Of a DNA stretch of 64,000 bases, positions 36,746-46,989 are shown in pieces. Source of the stretch: Mytilisepta virgata (lineage: Eukaryota > Mollusca > Bivalvia > Mytilida > Mytilidae); the NCBI GenBank assembly GCA_028015205.1, contig JAPWFG010000018.1, positions 620,001-684,000 of the forward strand. Reading direction: 5' to 3'. The notes under the pieces are model-generated. The model was not told the DNA's origin. It saw nothing but the letters and a program-made list of their open reading frames with translations, and searched no databases. The position numbers and the translations under genes were made by a program. Within the stretch, counting starts at the first letter, position 1. Each line of letters starts with the position of its first letter.

Positions 36746-37338
36746 AAAATTCAAGTGTTTGATTTAAAACAAAAGATTGTGTGCATAATTATAGAAATAA
36801 TATTATATAACATATAAATTCATTTGAAGAAAATATGACAATTTTAATACTTAATGGTTTTCAATATTCAATGATTTAGCCTTGAGTAAAGAAAGTTCAT
36901 ACTTTTAGGGTTTGTTTTCAGATAGAAAAATAGTAAATGTCATTAATGAATTGTTTGTATTAAAACGTATACACCACAACATTACAGAAAGTTAATTGAA
37001 GAAATTATAACATTTTTATAGCTGATTGTGTCTGCCAATACTTGCGATATCTCACACTTTATGGGCCATACTCATCCTTTTTCATCCCAGAAATGTTTAA
37101 TAACATTATGTAATCTCACTAAAAAATTCCTTAATTTTTTAATTTTCAAAATCTCACCCCTAATTGAGAAAAATCTTACTCTTGACCATTTACACCATTA
37201 CATCATGTGTACATGTATGTACTGTATTCAGATACAAAATCTACAATTTTTTTAATATTTTCAATGATATTTGTTCTCACCCTTGATCATTTACAGCATT
37301 ATATCATTTGTACATGTATGTACTGTATTCAGATAGAA

Positions 37339-37462
37339 TGGGGACGGGGGACTACTGTTTTACTTGTGTATATACAATTATAATGTTTTTTTATTTACTT
37401 GTATTATATGTCACAGACTTTTTATGTTTATATGATAATAAACATTTGAACTCTTGAACTCT
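37339..37462 (+). mobile_element. 5'-truncated LINE 3' tail with 15-bp target duplication
   Basis: A 124-bp insert ends in AATAAACATTTGAACTC followed by a second TTGAACTC, a short tandem tail like that of CR1-type LINEs. It is flanked by TGTATTCAGATAGAA at 37324-37338 and 37463-37477. The left arm of the inverted repeat is uninterrupted here, so the insertion came after the arms formed. Confidence 0.85.
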
Positions 37463-38700
37463 TGTATTCAGATAGAAGACCTACAATTTTTAAATATTTT
37501 TAATAATATTTGTTCGATCGCATGAATTTTTTTATTCTATTTTTTTGAATTGTAATACAAGTTTGAATGGACATGTACTTTTTTCGATCCTTGAATCTTA
37601 TGATTGGACACACATTTTTTCAATTTTAGGTAGTGGCACAACAACTTTTTTTCAACCGTCAAAGAAATTAGCACAGGTGCCAAATGCTGTATCAAAATTG
37701 CCTCACTAGAACAAAATGTACATCCCTTAATTTATCATGTCAAAATCATAGGGGCCGGACTTCTGGATATTTATTTCTTCTTTATTTTATTTTTGTTGTT
37801 GTCTTATTTCATCAGTATTTTTGATAAACATTTACTATAACAACGAATATTCTGCGTTTATTATCAAAGTGCTATACACTATCCACGTCCTTATACTAAA
37901 ACAATTGCCATTATTTTTGTTTTATTATTTTCTTAATATTCAAATCTAAATTATGCCTCTCATTTATATCAACTGTTTAAAATGTCTTTGGTTTCGCATT
38001 GGTTTTGAAATATTTAAACAACCAGCTCCAAAATTGGCTGGACTACCCCGGTCTTGCCACTTATTGGTCATGTCTAGCCCTCTCATGTTTTCTCGTGGTT
38101 GTTTGAAGAGACCCATATGAACCTTTTATGACACCTCGATACTATGAGTCGGGTTGGGGTGGTGTGCAGGTATCGTATGAGATTTATGTTTTGGTTCTGG
38201 GGTCTCTGAAGATAGCCAATGACGGAAGCAGCGGAGAAGGCGGTGGCTAATGGGGTAAGGCTTCCTCGGCGTAATGAGGCCACATGTTTGCCGTGTGTGG
38301 ATACCCGTAAGGATAGAGGACGGAATCCTGGTGGGTGAAACACGCCATTTTGGCCCTTACTTTATCTGAAACGGGCGGTCGGAAGGGCCAGGTCTCGATC
38401 AATCGGCTAGTCGCACCAAGCCCTTAAACATAATCTTATATAAAACTGTGCGACAATAGCGCCATCTTTAAGATTAGTTCAAGAAGTCGGTGGCTCATGC
38501 GTCAATCGTGAAGATTCTCCTTTGGACAGTTGTTTCGTCGGGTAACCTCCGACACGAACCTTGTGTCTATTTAAAAGTTCTCTATGCGAGTATCCTGTCC
38601 TGTAGTCGTAGTGCTTGTCGCATATGTGGAAAGCATACATCGTTGTGGTACTGCTCCGAGGTGGGCGGGGAGCAAGGGCAGTGAAACTTAAGAAATCATC

Positions 38701-39658
38701 ATGAAGAAATCAGAAAACAACCAAAAACCAACACCCTCTAAACAGAAATGTAATTATAGTGACGATGAGGAACGAATTTCAAAATTACAAAACACAACAT
38801 CTGACAAATTTCTGACAAATTCCCTAAATTTTTATACCCCCCGCAAACAAAGTTTGGGGGGTATATAGAATCACCTTGTCCGTCCGTCTGTCTGTCTGTC
38901 TATCCGTCTGTCCGTCTGTCTGTCTGTCCGTCTGTCCATATATCTTGTTTGCTCACAGTACATCTAGTTAGTTTTGACAAGTAAAAATTCTGACAGACCT
39001 TTGACTAAATTTTCTCCTTTTTTTACTACAGAAAAAATTCAAAGCTGCACTGGACAAGTTCAAAAAATTACCAAAATGTGAAGTGGAAGTCTACTTATAG
39101 AATGTATTAGACCACAACAGGCAAAAAATCTCCTTTCTCTGATTTGTATTTCTGATGTTGAGATCTTGGTAACCCCACACCGAACACTCAATTCTTCCAT
39201 GGGGGTTATTCGAGACATCAAACTCTTCTCAAACGATTGGTTCTTTAAATACCTCAGACACTTTCAGTAAACAACAAAGACCGACTGCCAGACAAAGAAC
39301 TTCCATACCTTCAAACCAAAAATCTTCCTCATCGTCCCAAAAAACTACACCATCGTCTTCCAATGAAAAAGCCAGAAACAAACAATCATCCGGTCGCCTC
39401 TCAAAGACAGAAAAAAATTCTAAAATTAATAGATTTAGAGACCTCTGTTCATAGTTCGACAACGATGTCGACGAGGACTCTGAGCAGATGGATACTTCAA
39501 ATGAACCAGAAGAATCCATTTGGGGAAATATGTCAGTTCCTGCTGGGAATTCTTCTCGTAACGCCAGAGATTCCAGCGCTTCTAGCGGCAGGCGCAGAAG
39601 TTTTTCAAATGAACAACTAAGGAAAAACTACTCCCCAATCCGCCCACCCTTAAAATGA
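38701..39658 (+). pseudogene. LINE ORF1 (RRM-like and Ser-rich tail), broken
   Basis: Opens with MKKSENNQKPTPSKQK, is cut by the HINE-like insert at 38833-38968, and resumes as RPLTKFSPFFTTEKIQS, SGSLLIECIRPQQAKNLLS and VTPHRTLNSSMGVIRD. This is the RRM-like RNA-binding region of LINE ORF1 proteins as I know it (LTK-x-SPF, LLIEC, TPH-x-x-LN-x-S-x-GVIR). A Ser/Thr/Gln-rich tail follows directly; the CCHC knuckles expected between them are missing, probably deleted. Two in-frame stops lie near 39079 and 39467. The frame ends NYSPIRPPLK with TGA at 39656-39658. Confidence 0.75.
38833..38968 (+). mobile_element. HINE/pearl-like element A, internally deleted
   Basis: Starts with an inverted-repeat hairpin TATACCCCCC...GGGGGGTATA (38834-38865), continues with a GTCC/GTCT microsatellite, and ends GCTCACAGTACATCTAGTT. 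Compared with element B it lacks the middle, including the 5' side of the terminal hairpin. Interrupts LINE ORF1. Bivalve elements with a tetranucleotide core and a hairpin plus CTAG end are of the Helentron-associated (HINE, pearl) kind; class is from recall. Confidence 0.75.
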
Positions 39659-42600
39659 ACAATATAATTCTGTGGAGATGTCGGGGTTTAAAACCTAATT
39701 TAATTGAAATATCTTTACTTGTCCAAGCTTTCCTACCAGTTGCCTTTTGTCTCCAAGAAACTCACTTAAAGGAAAACGATAATGTAAACATCAAAAATTA
39801 CTCTCTTTACAGCACATAGGAATCACCTTGTCCGTCCGTCTGTCTGTCTGTCCGTCTGTCCGTCTGTCTGTCTGTCCGTCTGTCCATATATCTTGTAAGC
39901 GCAACTCCTAATAGACCGCTCAATGGATTTCAACGAAACTTTACAGAAAGGAAGTACATCATCCAAAGATGTGCATGAAGAAAAATCTTTGCTTTCCGAT
40001 ATCACACAAGGGAGATAATTTGACTTCAAAGCGGTGGTATCCTTTGTGAGCTTTGCTCACAGTACATCTAGTTTAAATCAGGAAAGTTTGTGCATCTTCA
40101 ATGACGGATCGGATACTTATATTCATCTGGGGAATGGTTCGTACTTTGCTATCGATTTAATCATTTGTGACCCCTCTTTATTACTTGATTTCTCATGGCG
40201 AGTCCATGATGATTTGTGTGGTAGCGACCACTTTCCCATTATTTTGGAAAATTTATTTCCCACGTCATCTGAGAGAGTTGCTCGCTGGAAATTTGACAAG
40301 GCCAATTGGCCTTTGTTCGAGCAACTCTGTCGAGATACACTGAAGAAAGAAACTTTTGATACTGTTATTAATCCAGACCTTAAATTTAATGAAAATTTAG
40401 TATCGATAGCTGAAAGAACCATTCCTAAAACCTCGACAAATCCTAAACAACCAAGCAAACCATGGTTTGATGATGATTGTGAGGAGGCAAAGAAAAATAA
40501 AAAGAAGGCCGAACGACGATTCAATATGCATCCAATCTAGGATAATTTAAGTAACTTCCGTATATTGCGTGCAAAAGCACGTCGAACATTCAAAACAAAA
40601 AAGAGACGAACCTCTTCGTCTCTAAAATAAATTCTCGTACACCAATGAACAAAGTTTGGAATTTCATACAAAAAATTAATGGTAAAAACCGAAAAACCAA
40701 TGTCTACCATCTGAAAGTTGGCCAGACCCTTCTAACATCTGAAAGGGACATAAACTTGCAGAATCATTTTCTAAGCATTCCTCTTCTCAAAATTACTCTC
40801 AGGAATTTCAAAAACTCAAAAATCGCACTGAAAAAACTAAACTTAACTTTAAACCTAAAAAAACAGAAGAATACAACCGCTCTTTCTCTTTGGATGAACT
40901 CAAAACTTCTCTGGCAAAGGCCCATGACACAGCTTGTAGCTCAGGTGATATCCATCGGCCAATTGCCCTCACAAGTTGCGTATGCAAGACGATGGAACGA
41001 ATGATCAGCGACCGCCTTGTTTGGTTCCTTGAGACTAATGGTCTAATGTGTAATATACTGTGTGGATCCCGCAGGACAGAAGCACGTTAGATCATCTCGT
41101 TCGCTTTGAGTCTTTCATACGCAACGGTTTTGCTAGGGGTGAACATGTGATGTCGGTCTTTTTCGACCTTGAAAAAGCTTACGACACCACTTGGAAATAT
41201 CGCATTTTAAAAGACCTAAATGATATGGGGTTAAAAGGTAGGTTACCTACATTCATTCAAAATTTTCTTTCAGATAGACAGTTCAAGGTAAAGGTTAACA
41301 CGACCATGTCTGACCCTTTTGAACAAGAGATGGGTGTTCCTCAGGGAAGTATCCTCTCCGTCACTTTATTTAGTATAAAAATAACAGTTTAGCTAAAACA
41401 TTAAAATAAAATGTTGAGGGCTACCTCTATGTAGATGACTTTTTGATATGTTATAGGGCTAAAAATATGAACAATATAGAAAGACAGCTACAGTTGTCTT
41501 TAAATAAAATTGAAAATGGGCCACAGAAAATGGTTTTAAATTTTCAAACTCAAAAACCGTCTGTATGCATTCTTGTAACAAACGAAAACTGCATTTAGAC
41601 CCTGAACTAAAGCTCTATAATGCACCCATTAAAGTTGTTAAAGAAAACAAATTCCTTGGAATTCTGTTTGATAATAAACTCACCTTTCTACCCCATATAA
41701 AAATGCTCAAAGCTAAATGCTTGAAAGCATTGGACATTTTAAAAGTTGTTTCCAGCACTGACTGGGGCGCTGATAAAAGCATTTTGTTAAATTTATATAG
41801 ATCTTTAGTGAGATCGAAACTTGACTACGGTTCTATTATTATGGATCTGCTCGCAAATCCTACATAAAGATTTTAGATACTGTTCACCACCAAGGCCTAC
41901 GTTTGGCCTTGGGGGCGTTCAGAACATCCCCAATAGAAAGTTTATATGTAGAGGCCAACGAGCTGTCTCTTTATAATCGTAGAATAAAACTTGGTCTACA
42001 ATACTTGACCAAGCTAAAAGCCTATCCTTCAAATCCTGCCTACGACTGTGTTTTCAACCCTCTCTATGAGGATATATTTGAACAGCATGAAAACAAAACC
42101 CCTCCTTTTGGTATCCGGATGCAACCACGCATTTCTGATTCTAACATCAACCTTGATGAAATAGCCCCTATTAATATACCTCAATCGCCACCTTGGCTTG
42201 TACCCAAATCCAAATTCATTTTTGACATCAGAAAACATAAAAAGTCGGAAACTAATCCCATTGAAATTCTGCAACAGTTTGCTGAAATTAAATCCAATTT
42301 TCAAGCTTTCGATACCATTTATACTGATGGATCAAAAGACGGAGATAAAGTAGCTGCTGTGGCTGTTTATGGACAACGGGCAGCGACTCTTCGTCTTCCA
42401 TCTTCCAGTTCTATATTTACAGCTAAGGCAAGAGCTCTTATTCTTGCATTGAAATTTATTAGATCTTCTGACAAACACAACTTTGTAATTTGTTCTGATT
42501 CGCTTTCATGTTTATTGGCGAGAGAAGGTCAGAAATATAGAAATCCTTTGATTTCACATATTATGGAATTTTATAAAAGGCTTTCTGTTTTGGGTAAAGA

Positions 42601-43107
42601 AATAGTTTTTCTCTGGATACCAAGTCTGGTATAAAGGGAAACACAGTCGTAGATAGATTAGCGAAGGATGTTCTAGAAGACCCCATTAGTAGTATGTCAG
42701 TACCGTTTACTGATTTTAAACCGTTAATTTATAAGTAAGTTTTAGCTCAGTGGCAGTCCCACTGGGACATGCTTACAGAGAACAAATTGCATTCTATAGA
42801 GCCAACTGTTGGCAAAAATATTTATTTCGAACGCAAAAGTCGATGAGACCAAGTTGTTCTAACTAGATGTCGCATTGGCCACACCAGGACGACTCATTCT
42901 TTCATCTTAGAGAGTGAGCCGCCCCCTGAGTGTATTCCGTGTCAATGTCGACATAGTATTAAACATCTTTTAATTGACTGTGTAGATAAATCCGACATTA
43001 TTAGTCGGTACTACACAGTCAAGAATATGAAAGACTTATTTACAAAGGTTGCTGGCAACCGTATTTTACAATATTTAAAGGACGTTGGACTGTACTCGAG
43101 AATATAG
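39655..43107 (+). pseudogene. LINE ORF2: endonuclease, reverse transcriptase, RNase H
   Basis: ATG at 39655 opens MNNIILWRCRGLKPN, then QETHLK: the APE endonuclease start, with Arg where the usual WNCRG Asn sits. About 100 residues are lost at the element B insertion; then CGSDHFPI, the endonuclease end. Reverse transcriptase: VFFDLEKAYDTTW, MGVPQGSILS, then GYLYVDDFLICY (intact YVDD) near 41440, NKFLGILFDNKLTF, LALGAFRTSPIESLY. RNase H: YTDGSKDGD, IFTAKARALILAL (Lys where the catalytic Glu is expected), CSDSLSCL, WIPS. A Cys/His end CIPCQCRHSIKHLLIDC follows and the frame stops with TAG at 43105-43107. Several stops and frameshifts. Confidence 0.85.
39816..40072 (+). mobile_element. HINE/pearl-like element B
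   Basis: Begins ATAGGAATCACCTTGTCC, then the GTCC/GTCT microsatellite, a core with GCGCAACTCCTAATAGACCG and ACACAAGGGAGATAATTTGA, and ends with hairpin TGTGAGC/GCTCACA (40045-40061), then GTACAT and CTAG (40068-40071). It lacks the 5' TATACCCCCC hairpin of element A. It stands where about 100 residues of the LINE endonuclease are missing. Confidence 0.8.
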
Positions 43108-43689
43108 TTTGACTGTATTCTTGAGTATAGTCTTTATCCAGAATTTTAAATTTGCTTATGTGATTTAGACTTGTTATTGTATTTAATAGCGTATCTGTGA
43201 TATTGTTTTGTAAAGTTCATATGTGATATTTACTAGTATATATTGGAAATTTTTCTCATATTTGTTTTAATTTTTTATTATTTCATGACATATTATCTGT
43301 AAATGGTCCATTCATTTTATATAATATTTGTTTTAATCAGACTTAATGTAACCAGATCTCGCCGTAATATGGCTTAAATGTCGCCCACGCGGCGTTAAAA
43401 TCTATTCAATCAATCAATCAATTAATCAATCCACAGAAAGTTTCCTGTAAAATTTATCGTCATCAGTTGAAATGTCTAGATGTTTTATTAATCATGTTAA
43501 TATACATTATTATGGTTACGAATAAAGGTTCACTTGAAGCGTAAATTTCCGCAAACTATGTCTTGCATAATATTTTTAAGATTCATTATTTTTTTATTGT
43601 GTCTATATTGCAGATTCTACAATAACAATAATTTAAATATACATTTAAACAATCAATACCCAGCCATTTAGTTGACTTATGAGACACAT

Positions 43690-43957
43690 ATTTGTTTGTT
43701 TGTTTAGTTGGGGTTTTACGCCGTTTTCAACACATTTGGATATTTCGCGGCGGCCAATTTTTATTGGTGGAGGAAGCCGGAGTACCCGGAGAGAACCACT
43801 GATCTTCGGTAGGAAAATTGGCAATCTTGTCAATCTAGATCGAAGTCGAACACACCCCGCCACAAGTGAGATTCGAACTCACAACCGCAGTTTTAAAAGG
43901 CTAGTGATCATTAGTAGACATGACGAACTACTTAGACCACTTGTCCACACTTGCTTA
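43690..43957 (-). mobile_element. tRNA-derived SINE
   Basis: On the minus strand a tRNA-like head has an A box (GTGGACAAGTGGTCTAAG) and, ~65 bases on, a B box (GTGAGTTCGAATCTCAC). The body contains GGTTCTCTCCGGGTACTCCG and ends in a CAAA-rich tail (plus strand TTTGTTTGTTTGTTT at 43690-43706). This matches abundant mussel SINEs that I recall. The two overlapping open frames across it are not coding. Confidence 0.8.
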
Positions 43958-44029
43958 AAATAGGCTAAATTTCAAAACAGTTCATAATTTCTACGAATTT
44001 TTTATCATCTAAGTTAGCAAAATGTTGAA

Positions 44030-45960
44030 TGTATTTTTAACATTCAGAAAATAAAACCAATCTAAGGTCATCATAAAGAGTGGAATTTAAAAGAAAGTGT
44101 TTTTCGGATTCAACAGAATTGTTCGTACACAAGACACAAAGTCTGTTTTCAACTGGAAGTGGCGGCCTGGCATACCGTCCGGTTTCTATGGCAGGTGGTA
44201 GTGATCCGGCGTAGAACAGAGCCATCACGCGTCTATGTTTAGGTATTAAAATTAAAACTACTCGTTTAAATTGTCTATAAGTTCGTAATTTATTTCCGTT
44301 TTGGTTTCCACGGTCATTAAAAATTTCGTTATATACCATTTATTATTGTCAAGAATGTGGATTTTCCCGCTAACATCTTTCATAACGAGCTTTGTGTTCA
44401 ATATAACATTGTTCACTTCTTCATTAACATTTAATAAAGTTATAGTTTTATTCACTTCATAATTCCATCCTTTTCCGCCTCGGTGCCCAACGCCAAACCT
44501 TGAATCTGCGGCGGACATTTTAGCGGATTGGATTGACGTTTTAGGGGAAACAAGTGGATATGTTAGCGGCGTTTTAATGGACATTTCAGTGGCGGATTGT
44601 TTGGACGTTTTAGCGGATGGAGTGGACATTCTAACGGCTAATATGTTTAATATAATAACAGGTATATTATTATGATGACCAATCGGACAAAAATATTCGA
44701 ATATAATTCTGCATTTTATTAATAATAAAATCTGAATGTACCTCTTCCGCCAGCCTGGCCAGGCCAATAGAACTTAAAAAAAACAAAAAAATACTGGTCA
44801 GCATTCTTATTAATAATAGATATGGTTTTGATCATTTCATATATTTACCAGTATTTACCTGTAAAAGATAGCTGCTGAAATATCCATATTTTTACAGGTA
44901 ACTAAAATTCCAGCCGATAAAATGTCCACCATTTTTTTCCACATCCGCTAAAATGTCCTTCGCCCCCTTGAATACATTTTCTGCCTTGGTCTATCCATGT
45001 TAATTTACATAAAGGTCTTATATAAGATATACACAGTTTACGGAGATAAGATAACTATCCCATATCACCACGTGTCGAGATATTTGACGTATTTTTACCA
45101 ACGGACAAACAGTATTTACATGCTTTATTTTGGATATACGATTTCCCCCCCCCCCATCCCCCATATGGCACTTCCGTACATCAATACTGGCTCTACCATG
45201 GAATTATAAAGTTTTGTAACTATATATACTTTATACGACATACCAACTGAAGAGATACATTTAACCGAGAGCTCTACTAGCTGACTTTGGTAGTTCTTTA
45301 GTGGTTTTATCAAACGTTAGATATTCGTCAAACCAAATTCCTAATTATTTATAAGAATCACTCTTAAGAACATTGTCGTTTGCACATTTAAATTGAAACG
45401 TCGTCCAGAATGTACCACTTTAGTCTTCTCCGGATTCACGGACAATTTCCAGGACGTGCACCAGTCCCTTAAAGTATCTAGCATTCGTCGAAGGATCCGT
45501 TCGACCGTCGCTATAAGTGCGATATCGTCTGCATAAAGTAAAATAGTCATCGTTTCTTCGTCGATTTTAACACCACAATTCAATGCTTTTATCTTTTTGC
45601 TAAATCATTAATATAAACCGCTAATAAAGTTGGATAAATAATACAGCCTTGTTTCACACCGGATGACACATGAAACAAGGGGTAAGCTCTCCATTCACTG
45701 CGCACAGAACATTCTCATCAAGTGATTTAATTGCGGTTAAAAATTGTCCCCGTATTCCAATAATTTGAACAATAAAAGATCCCGTTTAACAGTGTCAAAC
45801 GCCGTCTTCATGTCAACAAAACACACAAATGTAGATTTTCTACTAATTGTCCTATCATTTAGATAGAATATAACGAGAAAATATGTTTCTTGCAGCTCTT
45901 CTCTTGACAAAGCCCATTCTGTTTGTCGTATAGGCATTCATTGTCTTGTAGCCATTACCA
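44030..45960 (-). pseudogene. LINE (jockey-type) reverse transcriptase, copy 1, 5'-truncated
   Basis: Read on the minus strand: RKSTFVCFVDMKTAFDTVKR (RT palm, near 45830), ILLYADDIALIA (catalytic YADD, near 45540), SWKLSVNPEKTKVV, then MYGSAIWG; after the MITE the frame resumes as GWNYEVNKTITLLNVN, KLRTYRQFKR, AIETGRYARPPLPVENRLC and VLCTNNSVESEKHFLL, the usual Cys/His end. Endonuclease is absent. Frameshifts and the 460-bp MITE show it is dead. A sister copy is at 57364-59030. Confidence 0.85.
44506..44965. mobile_element. 460-bp MITE with 8-bp target duplication (hAT-like)
   Basis: Flanked by CCTTGAAT at 44498-44505 and 44966-44973. Ends are inverted: GGACATTTTAGCGGAT on the left and ATCCGCTAAAATGTCC on the right. 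Further GGACRTTTTAGCGGA-type motifs are repeated inside both ends, in opposite orientations. Eight-base target duplications point to the hAT group. No coding frame. It splits the LINE frame. Confidence 0.85.
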
Positions 45961-46139
45961 CAAACAGTTATTTAGAACGGAACAATATATCTTGCATGGT
46001 ACAGATATAAGGGTTATTCCACGGTAAATAATATTGAGGTGTCATGCACGTGAACCATGCCTCCCATGCACTATTCAAAATTCAGTATGTCCACGCTTCA
46101 AATATGGGTATTTAAGTCCGGCGATTTGAAAAATTTATT

Positions 46140-46805
46140 CATTCTCTGTGAACATGGTATCGCAGATTCAAAGATGGCAAATTATCGGCATGCGGTTACA
46201 GGGATGTCCTTTATAGCTATTGGACGTCAGATTGGCTACCAATATTCTGTCTTCAGCCGGCTTATGAGTAACATATCCAAACCAACTCCTTGAAAGACTT
46301 GCGCAGATCCGGTAGACCACCCGTAACATCGCAGCGTGAAAACAGGACACTGCATCGCTTGGTTAGACGAATGCCATTTGTACCTAGTCCTGTTCTAAAG
46401 ACAATAATTACCTAATATACATCTATCAACCAGAACAGTGAGGAACCCGTTGAAATTAGAAGGACTGAAGCCAAGGAGAGTAATTAGACGTCCCATGTAT
46501 TCTGATCGACATCAACGATTGCTGTTGGCATAGTGTTTAGAGCGACATGGTTGGAACTTGAGGACCTGGCGCAGGATCCATTGGTCGGACGATAGCTGGT
46601 TTCTGCTGCATATAACAGATGGACGAATGAGAGTTGGGAGACAGAAAAGTACGGCACATACCCCAACGAAGATCCAACCATCTGTCCCTAACTTTGGACG
46701 CTCTGTAATGATATGGGGGTGCATCTCTCATGATTGCAAGTTGGACTTGTGATCATAGGAGGAAACCTAACAGGTGATCAATACATCAGAGAAGTCCCCA
46801 TTTTG
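46140..46805 (+). pseudogene. Tc1-like transposase fragment, copy 1
   Basis: Frames in order give RWQIIGMR (helix-turn-helix start), a broken middle, TWRRIHWSDDSWFLLHITDG, RMRVGRQKS, VPNFGRSVMIWGCISHDCK, then LVIIGGNLTGDQYIREVP. This is the DDE region of Tc1/mariner transposases (IHWSDES, SVMVWG, GNL-x-x-x-x-YI). It stops before the second Asp/Glu pair and has many stops; no terminal repeats seen. Confidence 0.8.
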
Positions 46806-46869
46806 ACATATGTTTTATGCATAATTTATCGATTTCAAAGCGTGTGTTGAAGATGTATGTCTCGAGTGC

Positions 46870-46985
46870 CGCGGACAAGTTTTTAATGCAACATGGTTTT
46901 TACCATTCTAACGGATTTCGTGCTGTTATGTGATCTGAATTGCAGTGCTATGGACATGGATGGGATATGAACACGTTCAATCCTC
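46870..46985 (+). repeat. Short block shared with 48840-48950 and 59330-59445
   Basis: Contains TTTTTAATGCAACATGGTTT and ACACGTTCAATCCTCCTTAA. About three quarters identical to part of 48720-49023, and nearly identical to the copy at 59330. Encodes FMQHGFYHSNGFR-like text in one frame. Not identified; it may be the 5' part of the adjacent Penelope-like element. Confidence 0.5.
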
Positions 46986-46989
46986 CTTA

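Larger units (their letters stand above)
33812..37751. repeat. Right arm of the giant inverted repeat
   Basis: Reverse complement of the left arm, longer because of more satellite units, some local duplication near 37200-37340 and a 124-bp LINE-tail insertion at 37339-37462 that the left arm lacks. Confidence 0.9.
38100..43425 (+). mobile_element. Jockey/I-group LINE with RNase H (Nimb-like), decayed
   Basis: A GC-richer presumptive 5' UTR (about 38100-38700) is followed by ORF1, ORF2, and a 3' UTR ending in GCGGCGTTAAA and an (AATC)n tail at 43405-43430. Two HINE-like insertions, an internal endonuclease deletion and several stops and frameshifts make it inactive. ORF1 overlaps ORF2 at ATGA. 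The I/Nimb placement comes from endonuclease plus reverse transcriptase plus RNase H plus a Cys-rich end; a tree would be needed to fix the clade. Confidence 0.8.

Noticed and set aside
38490..38684. Cys-rich text ACRICGKHTSLWYC as zinc knuckles of ORF1
   Set aside because: Spacing is C-x2-C-x2-H-x5-C, not CCHC, and it precedes the ORF1 start; more likely chance in the 5' UTR, though a rearranged knuckle region cannot be excluded.
43679..43963. 94-codon plus-strand frame
   Set aside because: It is the antisense of a tRNA-derived SINE.
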